Shown one piece after another: positions 24,226 to 36,344 of a stretch of DNA of 64,000 nucleotides. The notes beneath the pieces are model-generated. The model had not been told where the DNA came from, made no database searches, and was given only the letters and a program-made list of their open reading frames with translations. This stretch comes from Azadirachta indica. Lineage: Eukaryota > Streptophyta > Magnoliopsida > Sapindales > Meliaceae. Location: assembly GCA_022749755.1 (NCBI GenBank), contig CM040448.1, positions 1,918,481-1,982,480 on the forward strand, read 5' to 3'. The translations under genes were made by a program, and so were the position numbers. The first letter of the stretch is position 1. Every line of letters begins with the position of its first letter.

Positions 24226-25340
24226 TCACCAAACTTTTCTAGGGCCCATGAGCCCAAGAATCTCTTCATATAGCCCAACACTTCCTACACTATAGAGCCC
24301 AATTACACTTGGGCTACAAGCTGCTACAGTCCAATATCCAGCCCTAATTTCCTCACCCAGTTGCTCATTTTCCCACCCACAACACCCATCAAAGAATCTG
24401 AATTCGTCTGGCCCAACTACATTTCTCTTCACCATTTCAGCTGCACATCCGACACTTTCTTTAGTCCCATAATACAATCCTTTCATTACTTCCTCAAAAA
24501 CCCCACTCTTTCCTACTCCATCATCTCCCCCTTTTGGGCTCACCAAAAACAACCCTTCATCCAAAGGTCCCCCGAAGAACAACGGCCGGTCAGAGAATGT
24601 TCCGGCTACGTCTAATGCCGTTGATCTCATCTCCTTGATCGACATGAGTGACGGCCGGTTGAGGATAATCCCGGATGGACCCATGGGCCCAGTCGATAAG
24701 AGTAGGATCACCGTCCGTTCAAAGATATGGACTCCGTCGAGCTTTTCGGTTGCTATTAGTAAGCAACCCTTTTCGGGCTGATGGATTGTATGGGCCCATT
24801 TGTCTCCAATTGTGATATTTGGTGGATAATCCACAACAGTGTCTAGATCAACTACTGTTGAAGGCTCTTGGACTTTTGGCCTTGTACCTAGCTCTGCTGC
24901 TACTAATCTTGCTCTGAATGATCTCCAATCAGCATCAATCAATGGCTTGTTTCCATCATCAGACGGCTGAGATGACGCCATATGACAACCTGACAGTTGC
25001 AGTCAATAACAAATCCCAAGTTGTACATGACAGCAAGAAAGCTTCTGAAGTGTATGTAGATTCTTCAAGTAAAAGCACTTCTATTAGAAGCACTTGCTCA
25101 CAAATCACAAGCACTCTATGCATGATTATGAACAAATGTAACAAAAATAAAAAACATACCCAGATCAAGAACAAAGCACTTACAAGTTATAGTAGATTGA
25201 AAAGGAACTTTTTTGCCATGAAACTGATTGTAACCACCCTGATTTCTCTTGGGGTAAGACAGAATTCTTGCTTTTGCAGAAGGGACAGCAAGTTCAATGG
25301 CTTTGGTGAAGGAATTTGACGTAAGACAACAAGCCTCCAT
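24226..25340 (-). CDS. DUF179 / UPF0301 (AlgH/YqgE-like) protein, probably plastidial
   Basis: Complement(join(24226..24989, 25184..25340)), 306 aa; phases close. The start is MEACCLTSNSF at 25340; a further in-frame ATG at 25364 is possible. Exon 1 encodes a Ser/Lys/Arg-rich N-terminus typical of a transit peptide. Exon 2 carries the UPF0301 fold: GCLLIATEKLDGVHIFERTVILLL, GPSGIILNRP, FFGGPLDEGLFLVSP and FFDGCCGWENEQLGEEIRAGYW. Bacterial relatives are YqgE/AlgH, whose biochemical role is unsettled. Plant members (At1g33780 and At3g29240 type) are likewise uncharacterised. Exon 2 is noticeably more GC-rich than the surrounding DNA. Confidence 0.87.
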
Positions 25341-26951
25341 GCTTCTTTCTTCTTGTCTTTTCAATTTCTCCCTATTGTAAAATCAATGAAAATGTTGAAA
25401 CATTCGAGAATTAGTACAGAAGGACAGAAAAATGTGGATGAATGAGCACCACAAGCTTATTTCAGTCCCATCTCATCATCCAAGTTGGAGTTTTGTAGCT
25501 TTTTCCGAGTATGGGCCAATGGATACCACTTACGCTTGGCCAAAAAAGTAGGCAATCTATGTGTACAAAAATGTTGATATTGGATAAAGTGAACTTTTTC
25601 AACTCTTTTTCGGGTGAGATGGCACAATCTTGGCCAGTTATTTGTTGTGCTTTTGCTTTTCGGCACACAACCACTAGCTTTATCAAATGGAAATTGAACT
25701 TCCATGTACAGCACTGTGCTATAATCAATGCCTTTAGCTTAAGTTACAAGATATATGAGTAACATGGATTATCATATCTTAACTTCTAAATATTATATTA
25801 AAAAAGTATTTAAATTAAATTGTTATAATTTTTAATTCATATTTGTTATAAATTAATTTGTTACCTATCAATAACAACGAGTGTACGAAGTAAAAATTAT
25901 TTATTTTTTTGAAATAAATACTTATTGTGGTTGAATTTAATTGATTTAAATAATTAAGTTTATTTGTTATATAAAGTTGAATGTGTTTAATTTAGTTTAA
26001 TTTCAAATAATAATTTAACTATATCCCAACTTTTTAAATAATACATTAATGTTGAGGTGTTTCAATTTTTAAATTATAATAATTTGAAAATAAATTATTA
26101 ATAATTTATTATCCATAAAAAAAATTAAAATATATAATACATTAATGATTTTATTCTATTAATATTAAGAAAATATAAATAATCTAAGATCATTAAAAAA
26201 TACAAACAATTCAAGATAATAAAAAAATGTCAATAAATACAATTCTTGATTACTGAATTATCGCAAGAAATCGTATATTAATGTTTTTATGCCGTTGATA
26301 TGGTGACAAAGGAGGAAGAAAATATAAATGATCTTGGATAATAAAAAATTTTTCATAATAAGTTATTAACCTGCTTTTCATGGTTGGAGTAAATGATTCT
26401 TGGGACTCATCATTAAAGTCAAAAATTTAATTTTTAATTTTGTGAACTATGTTTTTATTAGTTTCCTCCAACATTTTAAATAATTTTAATATATTTTTAC
26501 CAAAATTCAAAAAATTAAAGGAATTATACTATTCATAATTTATTATTATTATTTTTTAAAAAACCATAAATTACAATAGTAAAAGAGAGTTACAATAAAG
26601 AAAATTACAAATACAAATTTTAAAATAATTTTTTTATACTACATATTTTAAGACATTTAAAAATACAATTTACATGAAAAATTTCTCGCATACTTTACAT
26701 GAGAAAAATATTAGTAATACGTGACTAAATCAAAATTTTGTGCAAAAAGAATTCAAACTATTTTTTTTAATGAAAACATAAGTTTTAAATAACTTTTATT
26801 TAAGTTCTTATTAGTTTTTAAATTTAAAAAAAAAGAGAGAAAATTTTCAAATTCATCAACCAAGTCACTGAAATATTTTAAGTTATTATTAGATTTAAGG
26901 ATATATATATATTTATATATATATATATGAGAAGGATCAGCAGGGCCTTAT

Positions 26952-27132
26952 TTATATATATATTTTTACACTTATTTATAAACTGTTGAATATATACACT
27001 TTAATGATTGAAATTAAATTTTATGTATACATTAATTATAGTATGTTAATTGTATGTATCATATTAAATATTAATAGTTAAAAGTACATAAATTTAACAA
27101 TTTATAAATAGTATAAAAATATGTGTAAAAAA

Positions 27133-27150
<18 letters not shown>
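26952..27150. mobile_element. Foldback MITE-like element 1
   Basis: The left arm from 26952 (tatatttttacacttatttataaactgtt...) is an imperfect inverted copy of the right arm ending near 27150 (aacaatttataaatagtataaaaatatgtgtaaaa...). Pairing continues inward through aatgattgaaattaaat, so nearly the whole unit folds on itself. No coding capacity; class unassigned. Confidence 0.6.

Positions 27151-27169
<19 letters not shown>
27131..27169. repeat. Compound (AT)n(AG)n microsatellite
   Basis: About eight AT units followed directly by about ten AG units, at the right edge of foldback element 1. Confidence 0.9.
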
Positions 27170-27179
27170 TTGATCAATA

Positions 27180-27360
27180 GTTGCATAAATTCTTATATTA
27201 TTTGGTGAACTATTAAATTTAAATATCTCCAATGATTGAAATTAAATATGATATATATAATGAATGTACTATAATAATATACATTCTAAATTCAATCTTT
27301 ACTGTTAGAGGTGTTTAAAACCAACGACTTACAAAATAGTATATGAATATGTATAATCTT
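27180..27360. mobile_element. Foldback MITE-like element 2
   Basis: A second imperfect palindrome: tttaaatatctccaatgattgaaattaaat on the left pairs with the inverse of the segment ending ctgttagaggtgtttaaa near 27320, and pairing extends outward to about 27180 and 27360. It shares the core aatgattgaaattaaat with element 1, so both probably belong to one family. Confidence 0.6.
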
Positions 27361-28161
27361 ACGAGGTTCTCAATCCATCTTAATTTATATGTAAACAACT
27401 TTATTGTAGTGCATTTTATAACATTAAAAAACAAATTTATTCTCAAACTTAAATAGTATTTATGCAAATTTTGTTGTGTTTATGTAACACTCTATTGCTC
27501 AAATATTATCTATCTTATGAAAAGTAAAATTTAATTATATTTTACTTAATATATTAAATAAATTAGAAGTGTTTCAATCAAAATTATAATTTTTAAGAGA
27601 TAAAATAAATAAAAACTGGTGTTATTTTATATGCTTTTTTATACGTTACAATTAATTTCTAATACGATATATAATATATAGGCTAATACACAATCGAAAA
27701 TAAATATTATAGCATTAAAATTAAAAGAACAGTAATAAAAATTATTGAAATGTCAATCACTTTCATATATTCTTTCCCAAGATGCGCTGGTAACAAAGAT
27801 CAGTACATGAAAACAAATTCCACCAACTACAAGGCACTACACAAATTGCAGGAACTTCATAAAGAAGAAATCTTGCTTTATGGTAATAAATTCCATGATG
27901 CTTGAGTATACACATATAAGTATGGCTTCGAATTTCTTCCTAATTCAACAATATGGTCAGTTCATAGCTGTACACAGATACCACCATCAAGCAGTTTCGG
28001 GGCGAGGAACCTTCTAAAATTGAGGTGTTGCAACTTTGAAACTTCAACTCGCCACTCTGGATTGGTATTTATGAAAACACCAAAACTTCCCCAGAAGAAG
28101 CTCTTATAAAGGACCAATACAGCAGCATATCCACCTAAATCACTCTCTTACCAATATCTAC

Positions 28162-29979
28162 CTATACCTCTGGGGCATACCCAACTAGCTTAAGATCTTC
28201 ACCCAATGTGTCAATCATCTGATATATCTTTTGTGATTTAGGGTGTAATCTATCATGTACTGTAAAGTCATGGACCTCGTGATCTACCTCAATAGAACTA
28301 GCTCCTGATGGTTTTTGGGTTCCGGTTCTCTTCATCCTTAGTCTTACATTAGCAACATAGTCCCAATCTCCTGATGCAGCAAAAATGTTTGACAACATAG
28401 TATAATTCCCTGGATCTGATTCTTCCAATTCAACAAGGCAATCAAGCACCTTCTCAGCAAGTTCCACAGCATTATGCGTGCGGCATGCCCCCAGTAGGGT
28501 ACCCCAAATAATAGCATTTGGTTCAACCGGCATGTTTTGCACAAGCCTAAAAGCTTCCTTAAGACGTCCACCACGACCCAAAAGGTCAATCATACAACCA
28601 TAATGTTCAACTTGAGGAAGAATCCCATAATCTCTCTCCATCGAGTAGAAGTACCTTATACCCTCGTCAATAAACCCTGCATGCGTACAGGCACATAAGG
28701 TTCCAATGAAAGTATAATTATCAGGCTCAAACCCTTCTCCTTGCATCCTTGAGAAAAGCTCAAGCGCTTGCTCACCATGACCATGCATTGCAAGCCCATG
28801 TATCATAGCATTCCAAGACACCACATCTTTCTTCGCCATCCCATTGAAGACACTCATTGCATCGTCCAAGCTTCCACACTTTGCATACATATCAACCAAA
28901 GCATTGGACACATTTGTACTACACTTAAACCCATTCCTCTTAATGGAGGCATGAACTTTCGTCCCCAGTCCAAGCAAACCCGACTCAGCACAAGCAGCTA
29001 ATATACTAATAATAGTCCCATCATCTGGCTTCAATCCAGCATCCTCCATTTGCTTATACAATCTTTTTGCCTCCTTTGCCATCCCCTTTTCAGCATACCC
29101 AGATATTATGATAGTCCAAGGAACCAAGCTCTTAACAGGCATCCTATCAAACAACAGTTTAGCCATTTCAATATCTCCATCTTTACTATACCCCCAAATC
29201 ATCGTAGACCATGAAACAATATTCCTCTCAGGCATTTTTTCAAATAATTCAAACGCCAAATTCATTTCCCCACTCTTTACATACCCATCCAATATCGTAT
29301 TCCAACTAACCGTATCTCTATCAGGCATTTCATCAAAAAGCCGGCGAGCTTCACTTAACTCTCCTCCTTTCACTAATCCAGCAATCATTGAATTCCATGT
29401 CACAGTATCTCTCGCACCCATCAACATAAACAACTTCTTCGCTGCTTTAACACCAACCACACCACACTTTGAGTAACTATCAATAAGCGAATTGGGCACA
29501 AAAACATCCGCCATAAAACCACATTTTTCTATCTGGGTATGAATCATTTGCACCGCACTCAACCAATTCTTCCCATGACACGCCTTTAAAAGAAGCGGGT
29601 ACGTAAAATTATCAGCAAAAACACCATTTTTCTGCATTCTAAAGAAAACCCCAAACGCCTGCGTGTTTACTGAGTTCTGCACACAAGCTCTAATCAAAGT
29701 ATTGTATACATGAACATTAGGCTCTGGAATTTCATTAAAAACTCTGATGGCTAACCCCATTTGGCGACAAAGCGAGAGAGACGATATGAGTTTGGGAGCT
29801 ATGAAAAGGTCTTTCTGAAGATCTAACTTGATGATCTGCACGAGAATTTGTTTTGTAATATTCAAGTTATTGCATTTGTGAAGGTCTTGTACCTTCTCCT
29901 CCAGGAGTCTTCTTCTCGAGACCCATGTTGGCGCTCGAATTGGGGCGGACATTCGCGGCTTAGTGCTGTAGAATAGCAT
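28162..29979 (-). CDS. PLS-class pentatricopeptide repeat protein (At3g29230-like), organellar RNA-binding
   Basis: Intronless, 605 aa from 29979; a second ATG at 29952 (MSAPIRAPTWVSRRR) matches the start of the Arabidopsis relative better. Tandem PPR motifs run from about residue 75 to 520, with typical helix pairs such as VFNEIPEPNVHVYNTLIRA, SWNTILDGYVKSGEM, SWSTMIWGY and SWNAMIHGLAMHGHGEQALELF. The C-terminus carries E-type motifs (IWGTLLGACRTHN, PSGASSIEVDHEVHDFTVHDRLHPKS) but no DYW deaminase. Proteins of this class act in organelle RNA editing or processing; an E-class protein would need a DYW partner for C-to-U editing. The RNA target is unknown. Sequence recall suggests orthology to At3g29230. 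Confidence 0.9.
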   Translation of the reverse strand: MLFYSTKPRMSAPIRAPTWVSRRRLLEEKVQDLHKCNNLNITKQILVQIIKLDLQKDLFIAPKLISSLSLCRQMGLAIRVFNEIPEPNVHVYNTLIRACVQNSVNTQAFGVFFRMQKNGVFADNFTYPLLLKACHGKNWLSAVQMIHTQIEKCGFMADVFVPNSLIDSYSKCGVVGVKAAKKLFMLMGARDTVTWNSMIAGLVKGGELSEARRLFDEMPDRDTVSWNTILDGYVKSGEMNLAFELFEKMPERNIVSWSTMIWGYSKDGDIEMAKLLFDRMPVKSLVPWTIIISGYAEKGMAKEAKRLYKQMEDAGLKPDDGTIISILAACAESGLLGLGTKVHASIKRNGFKCSTNVSNALVDMYAKCGSLDDAMSVFNGMAKKDVVSWNAMIHGLAMHGHGEQALELFSRMQGEGFEPDNYTFIGTLCACTHAGFIDEGIRYFYSMERDYGILPQVEHYGCMIDLLGRGGRLKEAFRLVQNMPVEPNAIIWGTLLGACRTHNAVELAEKVLDCLVELEESDPGNYTMLSNIFAASGDWDYVANVRLRMKRTGTQKPSGASSIEVDHEVHDFTVHDRLHPKSQKIYQMIDTLGEDLKLVGYAPEV

Positions 29980-31323
29980 TAAAGAAGCGATTTTGCATAG
30001 CTACGAAACCGTTGGAGATTGGTTTTGCTGATTTTGATGGAAAATTTGAGAGCTTTTTAACAGTTGGTATACGTTCAGGCCAAGCAGATAAGATGTGTCT
30101 GTGTTCTCCTTCCGATTGGCTTTCGATGTTCTTCAGTTCTGCATGGGCTTTTCAATCAGGTCCCTGTAAATTGGTTACAATATCATAAAATTCCACATAT
30201 TGTTTTGAGTAAATTAGGAACTTATTTGAAAAAAAGAGTATATAAAACTATATATTTTATTTTGAAAAAACAATAAAGTATATTTTTTAAAAATAGTTTA
30301 CGTTAATTACTTCTAAAAAATAATTTTTTTGTTAAAACATAAATGTAATAAAAAAAAAGAGTAACGTAAATAAGAATATAGAAGAATGTAATAAAACAAA
30401 ATTTTAATAATTAAAAATTTATATAAATAGTTTATTTACTATTAAAAAAATTAATATAAATACATTTTCTAATATTACTAATTTATTTACTATTTATAAT
30501 CTAACCGTAATTCACGAAATTTCTACTAATAATATTGAAAAAATACGTATATTGTTATAACATATTCAACGTTTTAGAAATTTATACCCAAATTTTTAGA
30601 AATCTATCCACATACAGTGAAAAATTTCATCAATTGCAGTTAATGGGGTTTAAGTTTTACCATCAAGCTAAATGTCTAATGATAATTTAATATAAATAAT
30701 TAAAAATTATGGTTTCATTACTTGTGCATAACTCACTTTTGAACTATTTCAAATTAGAATAATAATAACGGATAAAAATTTATTTTCTTATGTAAAGTTA
30801 ATAATTATATATTTTTTAATAAGTTAAAATATATTTTGATAAAAATTATTCGTATTTATAAATAATATAATATAATATGAGCATAGAGACGATAGAATTA
30901 AACAAGAAACATATCGAATGTCGTATCAACTTACCTAAGAATAAAAAACAGGAAAAGAATTTGTTCACATCACATCCTGATTCTCGTCTCAAATTATTTT
31001 TCTACATGTGTAAGTTCAGTTAGAAAAATGAAATAAATAACAAAAACAAAAAAAAGGATGTGCTAAGGAAAAGACGAAAATGAAATTAAACAACTAAAAG
31101 GGGAGAAGAGAACATGAAAGTGAAAGCTACAATTCATGTCTTTACTTTTTTTATTTGTCTTTCACCTGCCAAACTAAAACACCTAACCCTTCCCGTCCCC
31201 TACTAACTTTTCCTGCACCCACCACCCCCCAGAGCGCCAACCAACCGTTTTCAAGTCTTTCCCTTTTCTCTCCTTCAAGCACTTTCCGTTTGTTTGTCTA
31301 ATTTAATCTCTTTCTGATCAGCA
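29980..31323. other. Divergent promoter region between PPR and CM1
   Basis: 1.3 kb head-to-head intergenic region. It is AT-rich in the middle (30200-30900), with a C-rich stretch at about 31190-31250 (cccttcccgtcccc, caccaccccccag) just upstream of CM1, likely its core promoter or leader. No gene is seen. Confidence 0.5.
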
Positions 31324-34300
31324 ATGGAGGCCAAGCTGTTGAGAGCCTCCGCTTCATCTCCTGCAATTCCAGCGCTTACTGGCTTTAAGTTTACGAGACC
31401 CAGTTGTGTATTTGCTCTCAAAACCAGACAAAGTTCTGCCTTTGGAATTTTGTCTTCGAGTTTGCCGGAGAAACGGGTGCTAGCTGTTGACGCTTCCTCC
31501 ACTTTTATTGGGTAGGGAAAAAGATACTTTTTTGTGTAAATTTGGTTTTTTTCTTTTTTCAATTTGGCTGGAATTCTTACTGCTTCTATTGATTGTTTTC
31601 TGTTGTTCTTCTGTGTTGTTCCTTTGATTTTGGAAAATGGGTTTGTGTTATTTTGTAATTTTTGTTGATATTATTCGAGTCTCCAGAATGTACTCTTATA
31701 GAATTCTTTTGATGCCATGGAAATTTTTTGTTCTTCACTTCTGATAATTCAATAGCAACATTGGATAAAAAAGAATCATTCATTGATCCTTTTGTTAGCT
31801 TATTCAGCCTATGAGAGGTGGATCTGTCTTGCGAATAATTCATGCCTGAATATATTGGAGCTTGTTTGATTCTTTATTTGTTCTTCAGATTGTAGTTTTC
31901 TTTTGGTTTTTTTATGGCACTTCCTGGGATGTTATTGTTTGAGTAGTACATCATCTATGCATCCATTCTAGGCCCCAAAAATTCTAGGCACTAAATTTCC
32001 CTATGAAATAGTGTGTACAGAACATAGCATACTTTTTCATGTTATACAGAATCATATATTATAATTTCAGGTACAGAATCTTGTAATTATACCTTTGGAC
32101 TTTTCCTCTGTCTGCAATATACTAGATCATAAGGCTGGCAGTGGGGGTAGAAAGTTGGTCAATTTTAACAAGGTCTTTATTTGTCTTTCTTAGTAACAGG
32201 TATTATGACAATTATGCTCTTATTTACAAACTTAAGCATGTTTGTTGCATCTTCCCACATATAATTGCAGTCATGATATAGCGCATTAGTTGGAATCCAT
32301 GTACTGGTAAGCTGCAAAAACATTCTAACATCCAGATACTTTATGGCCTTTTATGTGGCATAATAATTTTCAATGTTTGAAATAGTTTCCTTAATCATGT
32401 ATGACCTGATTGAATGAATTGACCTTAGCAATGACATAGTCATCTAGATACTAACAGTTCATTGGGTTTCACACAGTGCAAACTCCAGCCCAAACTTAGA
32501 GGAGTATCCTCAGAATATTTTTTGAAATTCTTTGAATGCAATAGCTAGCTCTTTGATTTAAAATCATTTGCACCTATCAATACTCCAAGGTTTTCGAATT
32601 TTTACTTGCTTTAACTTAAAGCTCAAAATCTGACTCTTGGTTGGCTTTAATGCTTTCACTTTTGCAAATGTGCATATAAACAAGTTGTGGGTGCTCAAGT
32701 CTATCATCAATATCACATGATAACAATTTGGCTTTCCCCTTGGAAGGTTTTCAGCATTTTAGCTTTCAAGTCACAATAAGTGTGGTATATAAACAGGCTT
32801 TCTATCTGTGTAGGTCCTCAGCAAGAAGAAGGGTTGATGAGAGTGAGAACCTAACACTGGAAGGAATAAGAAAATCTTTAATTCGACAAGAGGATAGCAT
32901 AATATTTAGCCTTTTAGAGCGAGCTCAATATTGTTATAATGCAGATACATATGACCCCAATGCTTTCACCATGGATGGACAAAATTGCTCTTTGGTGGAA
33001 CACATGCTCAAAGAAACCGAAAAGCTTCATGCTCGGGTATGTAACAATTTTTCTTTTTCCTTTCTTCTACCCTTACTGGTAAGTTGACACATCTTGAAAA
33101 AACAATGGCTTATGTGCGGTATAAATGAGGAATGAAAAGAGATTTGTATCATTATAGCTCTGACCAAATTTATTTGCATATTAGGTGGGCAGATACAAAA
33201 GCCCGGATGAACATCCATTCTTTCCCGCTGAACTCCCTGACCCAGTGTTGCCACCTCTGCAATACCCCCAGGTAAAAAGAAAAAGCATTGCAGATATTGT
33301 ATGCAATCTCAACAAATTCAATCTGTTTTTGCGCTGTTTTAACCTATTAATAAATGGTAAGAATCCTCTTTAAGGACCTGAGACTGTTGACAGGAGCTCT
33401 GTTGCTCTCTGTCTCTGCATTTTCAGATTTACATCATGATTTTTAAACCTTTCTTCTATAATTGACAGGTACTGCATCCCATCGCTGATTTTATCAATAT
33501 AAATGGTAAAGTTTGGGACATGTACTTTAGAGATCTTATCCCAAGATTAGTGGAAGAAGGAGATGATGGAAATTGTGGATCAACTGCTGTTTGTGATACA
33601 ATGTGCTTGCAGGTAAGTTTCTTAACTAGTTTATTTACTTTTACAGAGGATTTCATGCTTGTTTGGATGACTAGACTGCAAAAGGTTTAAACAAAATAAC
33701 TTTGGCCTTACCAGTTCAAAATGGTATGAGGGGAAATTGATAATAATCTACATACCTTGGGTTATCCTGGCCATCTTCTCGATATTTCAAACTTCCTTTA
33801 CCTTGTTAAGGGACTCTCTTAGAGTTTTCTTGTATGATTTGAAGTTGCATTGTCAAAATAAGATTTGGTAAATGGAGGCTCGCAAGGACAGGAAACCAGC
33901 AATTTTCATTCAAATTGAATTTCCTGAACTGAGTTTTGTTCTCATTGAACATACACCTTTGTCTTTCCATGCGTCAGCACCCCAACCTTCCTGATGGACA
34001 TCAATTGCTCCATGTTTCACGAATTACTTATAGTACTTTCTTTTCTTCCATTTTGGTGCATTGCTTATTATATTCTGTAAGCTTTAGTGCAGAAATCTAA
34101 TTGGCATCAGGGTTCAGTAATATGTGTATGGTGTAGAGATAAGTAACTTGTGAGATCCCTGCATCATTCTAATCAGTACACTGTGAACTTCTTGATCAGT
34201 TTCATATCTAGAAGAGTGATTATATTTTGGCAACTTCTTTTTTAACGAATATTGAGCATTTGCATGTTCTTGCGGTGGCAGACTTTGTCGAAGAGAATAC

Positions 34301-34709
34301 ATTATGGTAAATTTGTAGCAGAAACAAAATTTCGAGCAGATCCAGAAGCCTATGAAGCAGCCATTAGAGCACAGGTATAATAATTTTTTCTTCAAGTACC
34401 CTTCTTTTGGTACTATTCTTCATTAGTCCCATATCTTCTTTTCGCACTAGCATCATTTCCTTGGTAAATTTGCAGGACAGTGACAAACTCATGAGTATGC
34501 TGACATACCCAACAGTGGAAGAGGCAATCAAACGGAGAGTAGAAATGAAAGCCAGAGCTTACGGGCAAGAAGTTACCGTGGATGACAAAGGTGGAGCTGA
34601 TCCTGTATACAAAATAAACCCACGCTTGGTTGCTAATCTCTATGGGGACTGGATCATGCCGCTAACAAAGGAAGTTCAAGTCCAGTATTTACTGAGAAGG
34701 TTGGATTGA
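31324..34709 (+). CDS. CM1: Chorismate mutase, plastidial, allosteric CM1 type
   Basis: Join(31324..31511, 32814..33036, 33185..33271, 33469..33612, 34282..34374, 34476..34709), 322 aa; all phases close. It converts chorismate to prephenate, the committed step to Phe and Tyr. The first ~60 residues (Ser/Ala/Arg-rich, MEAKLLRASASSPAIP) are a plastid transit peptide, which points to the plastid CM1 form rather than cytosolic CM2. The all-helical AroQ-beta/eukaryotic fold shows as ENLTLEGIRKSLIRQED, SIIFSLLERAQY, GKVWDMYFRDLIPRLVEEG, CLQTLSKRIHYGKFVAETKF and EEAIKRRVEMKARAYGQEV. Known plastid forms are activated by Trp and inhibited by Phe/Tyr through the Gly-rich loop region (GDDGNCGS here). 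Length is normal for the family. Intron 1 is 1.3 kb. Confidence 0.95.
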
Positions 34710-35088
34710 ATAATAGTTATGGAATCTTCAACGCAGTTGTTTTATGTGTAAAATGTACAATCTGTAACTCCATTTTTGGATTGTGGTATTATTGATGCTG
34801 AAGTTTGCAATCAAATATGCATGTAACATCACGAATATGTATTCTTGTAACACTAAAGCAGTATTTTGTCAATCGCCCATTAACTGGGTGGTTGGCAGAA
34901 ATAATCCAGGCCGGTCTTATATCGTTGATTGAAAAGAAAAATATATATATATATGTGTGTTAAGAAGAAAAATGTAGAATTTCTTTTTTCAATATACGAT
35001 AATATTGATGTAATGATAAGGGTGCTTTATATATATTATTTATTTTTTTAATTTTGAATTTGTTTGTATGGTCTTAGACCCTGGTGTT

Positions 35089-35132
<44 letters not shown>

Positions 35133-36339
35133 TCTATTGGCTGAAATGGGGAGTCCAACATTTCATCAATATCATCTGATGATTTGTGTATCATATTCAT
35201 CAAGACAATAATCATGATGAATTTGCCAAGAATCCATAGACAAACCCTAGGCCTTACCATTATCTTCTTCACTCAAAATCATATAAAAAGAAAATATTCG
35301 AACAATCATTCTAGTTAAATTCCCATATAATACTTATATCAATTTGATCTTTTACTTTCATCATGATGTTAGGAAATACAATCATCATCCCACACATGAC
35401 AAACTCTGAGTGATTATAGGCTAGTAAATTGGGAGAATAAAAGAAAGCAGTAATTAGGTGGATTCTACAGTCAACATCTACTAAAAATATATTCTATAGA
35501 TGTTGGGTATGGTTAGGTTTGACTGATTTTTCGTGGAGCAATTGGGTAGATAATAATATATTTTTAAATAATCTACCAAAACCAGTGAATCTACTAATAT
35601 CCAAATTTACTATATATTATGTAAAACAGGAAAAAACAATAATATATTTTTTAAATTTTTTTTTAGGGAAATATTTTCTTTTTTCTATAATATCCTGCTG
35701 TCATTCATGTGCCTAAGATCCTTGTCTCGATCAGTTTCCAATTATGGACCCAACAAAATTTATTGTTTTAAACTTACAAGATTTGGGTGTAATCTGTCAT
35801 TCCCATCTCTATATTATGCTTTCAAATTACCACAATAAAATAAAATAAAATAAGAGTGAAAAATACATGTGGGGCTCAAAACTATCCTATAATTTTCAAA
35901 AATAATCTACTATAAAATATTAAGAGATACTAATAAATAGTTTAAAAGCAACGTAGATTCTCAACAATGCCATTTATTTTTGTAAAATGTTAATTGTCTT
36001 ATAATAATTCTTTTTCAAAAAAGAATAATAAAACATCATGTTGTTACAAAAAAAAAGTTCAGAATTTTACATTAAACGTTTCAACTTTAGAAATAAAAAA
36101 GAAATTCAAATTAAGCAATAAAACAGATTTGAAAATAATGAAAAAATTTTGTTAATAATAACTGAAACAAGAATTTAAAAGTGCATTTTTTATTTTTAAC
36201 TTCTAAAAATACTTTTTTTTTTCTTTTTACTAATAGCATATTTTATTCAACTGAAGATTCTCTAGTTACGAACACAAAAAAACCTGTATGTATTGGCAGT
36301 TAAAGTGAAACAAAAGGAAAAGACAAGGCAAATTGAAAC
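34710..36339. other. CM1 3' region and AT-rich spacer
   Basis: The CM1 3' UTR is followed by AT-rich DNA with a long AT microsatellite at 35093-35129 and a poly(AAAAT) stretch near 35837. Short open frames (34114-34395 and 35048-35272 minus, 35519-35716 plus) show no family features. Confidence 0.5.
35093..35129. repeat. (TA)n microsatellite
   Basis: About 18 perfect TA units, the longest simple repeat in the window; likely polymorphic. Confidence 0.95.
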
Positions 36340-36344
36340 TAGGG

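Larger units (their letters stand above)
25341..28161. other. AT-rich intergenic region with foldback elements
   Basis: No supported gene. Open frames near 25457-25762 on both strands have no recognisable motif. From 25780 to 27760 the DNA is strongly AT-rich and includes two palindromic MITE-like units (26952-27150 and 27180-27360) and a TA/GA compound microsatellite. The last 400 bp are the probable 3' UTR of the PPR gene. Confidence 0.5.

Noticed and set aside
25457..25762. Overlapping open frames on both strands near 25.6 kb
   Set aside because: Neither translation shows family features; both look like chance frames upstream of the DUF179 gene.
32728..33087. Long open frame around CM1 exon 2
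   Set aside because: It reads through intron 1 sequence before the acceptor at 32813 and intron 2 after the donor at 33037; the spliced model is better.
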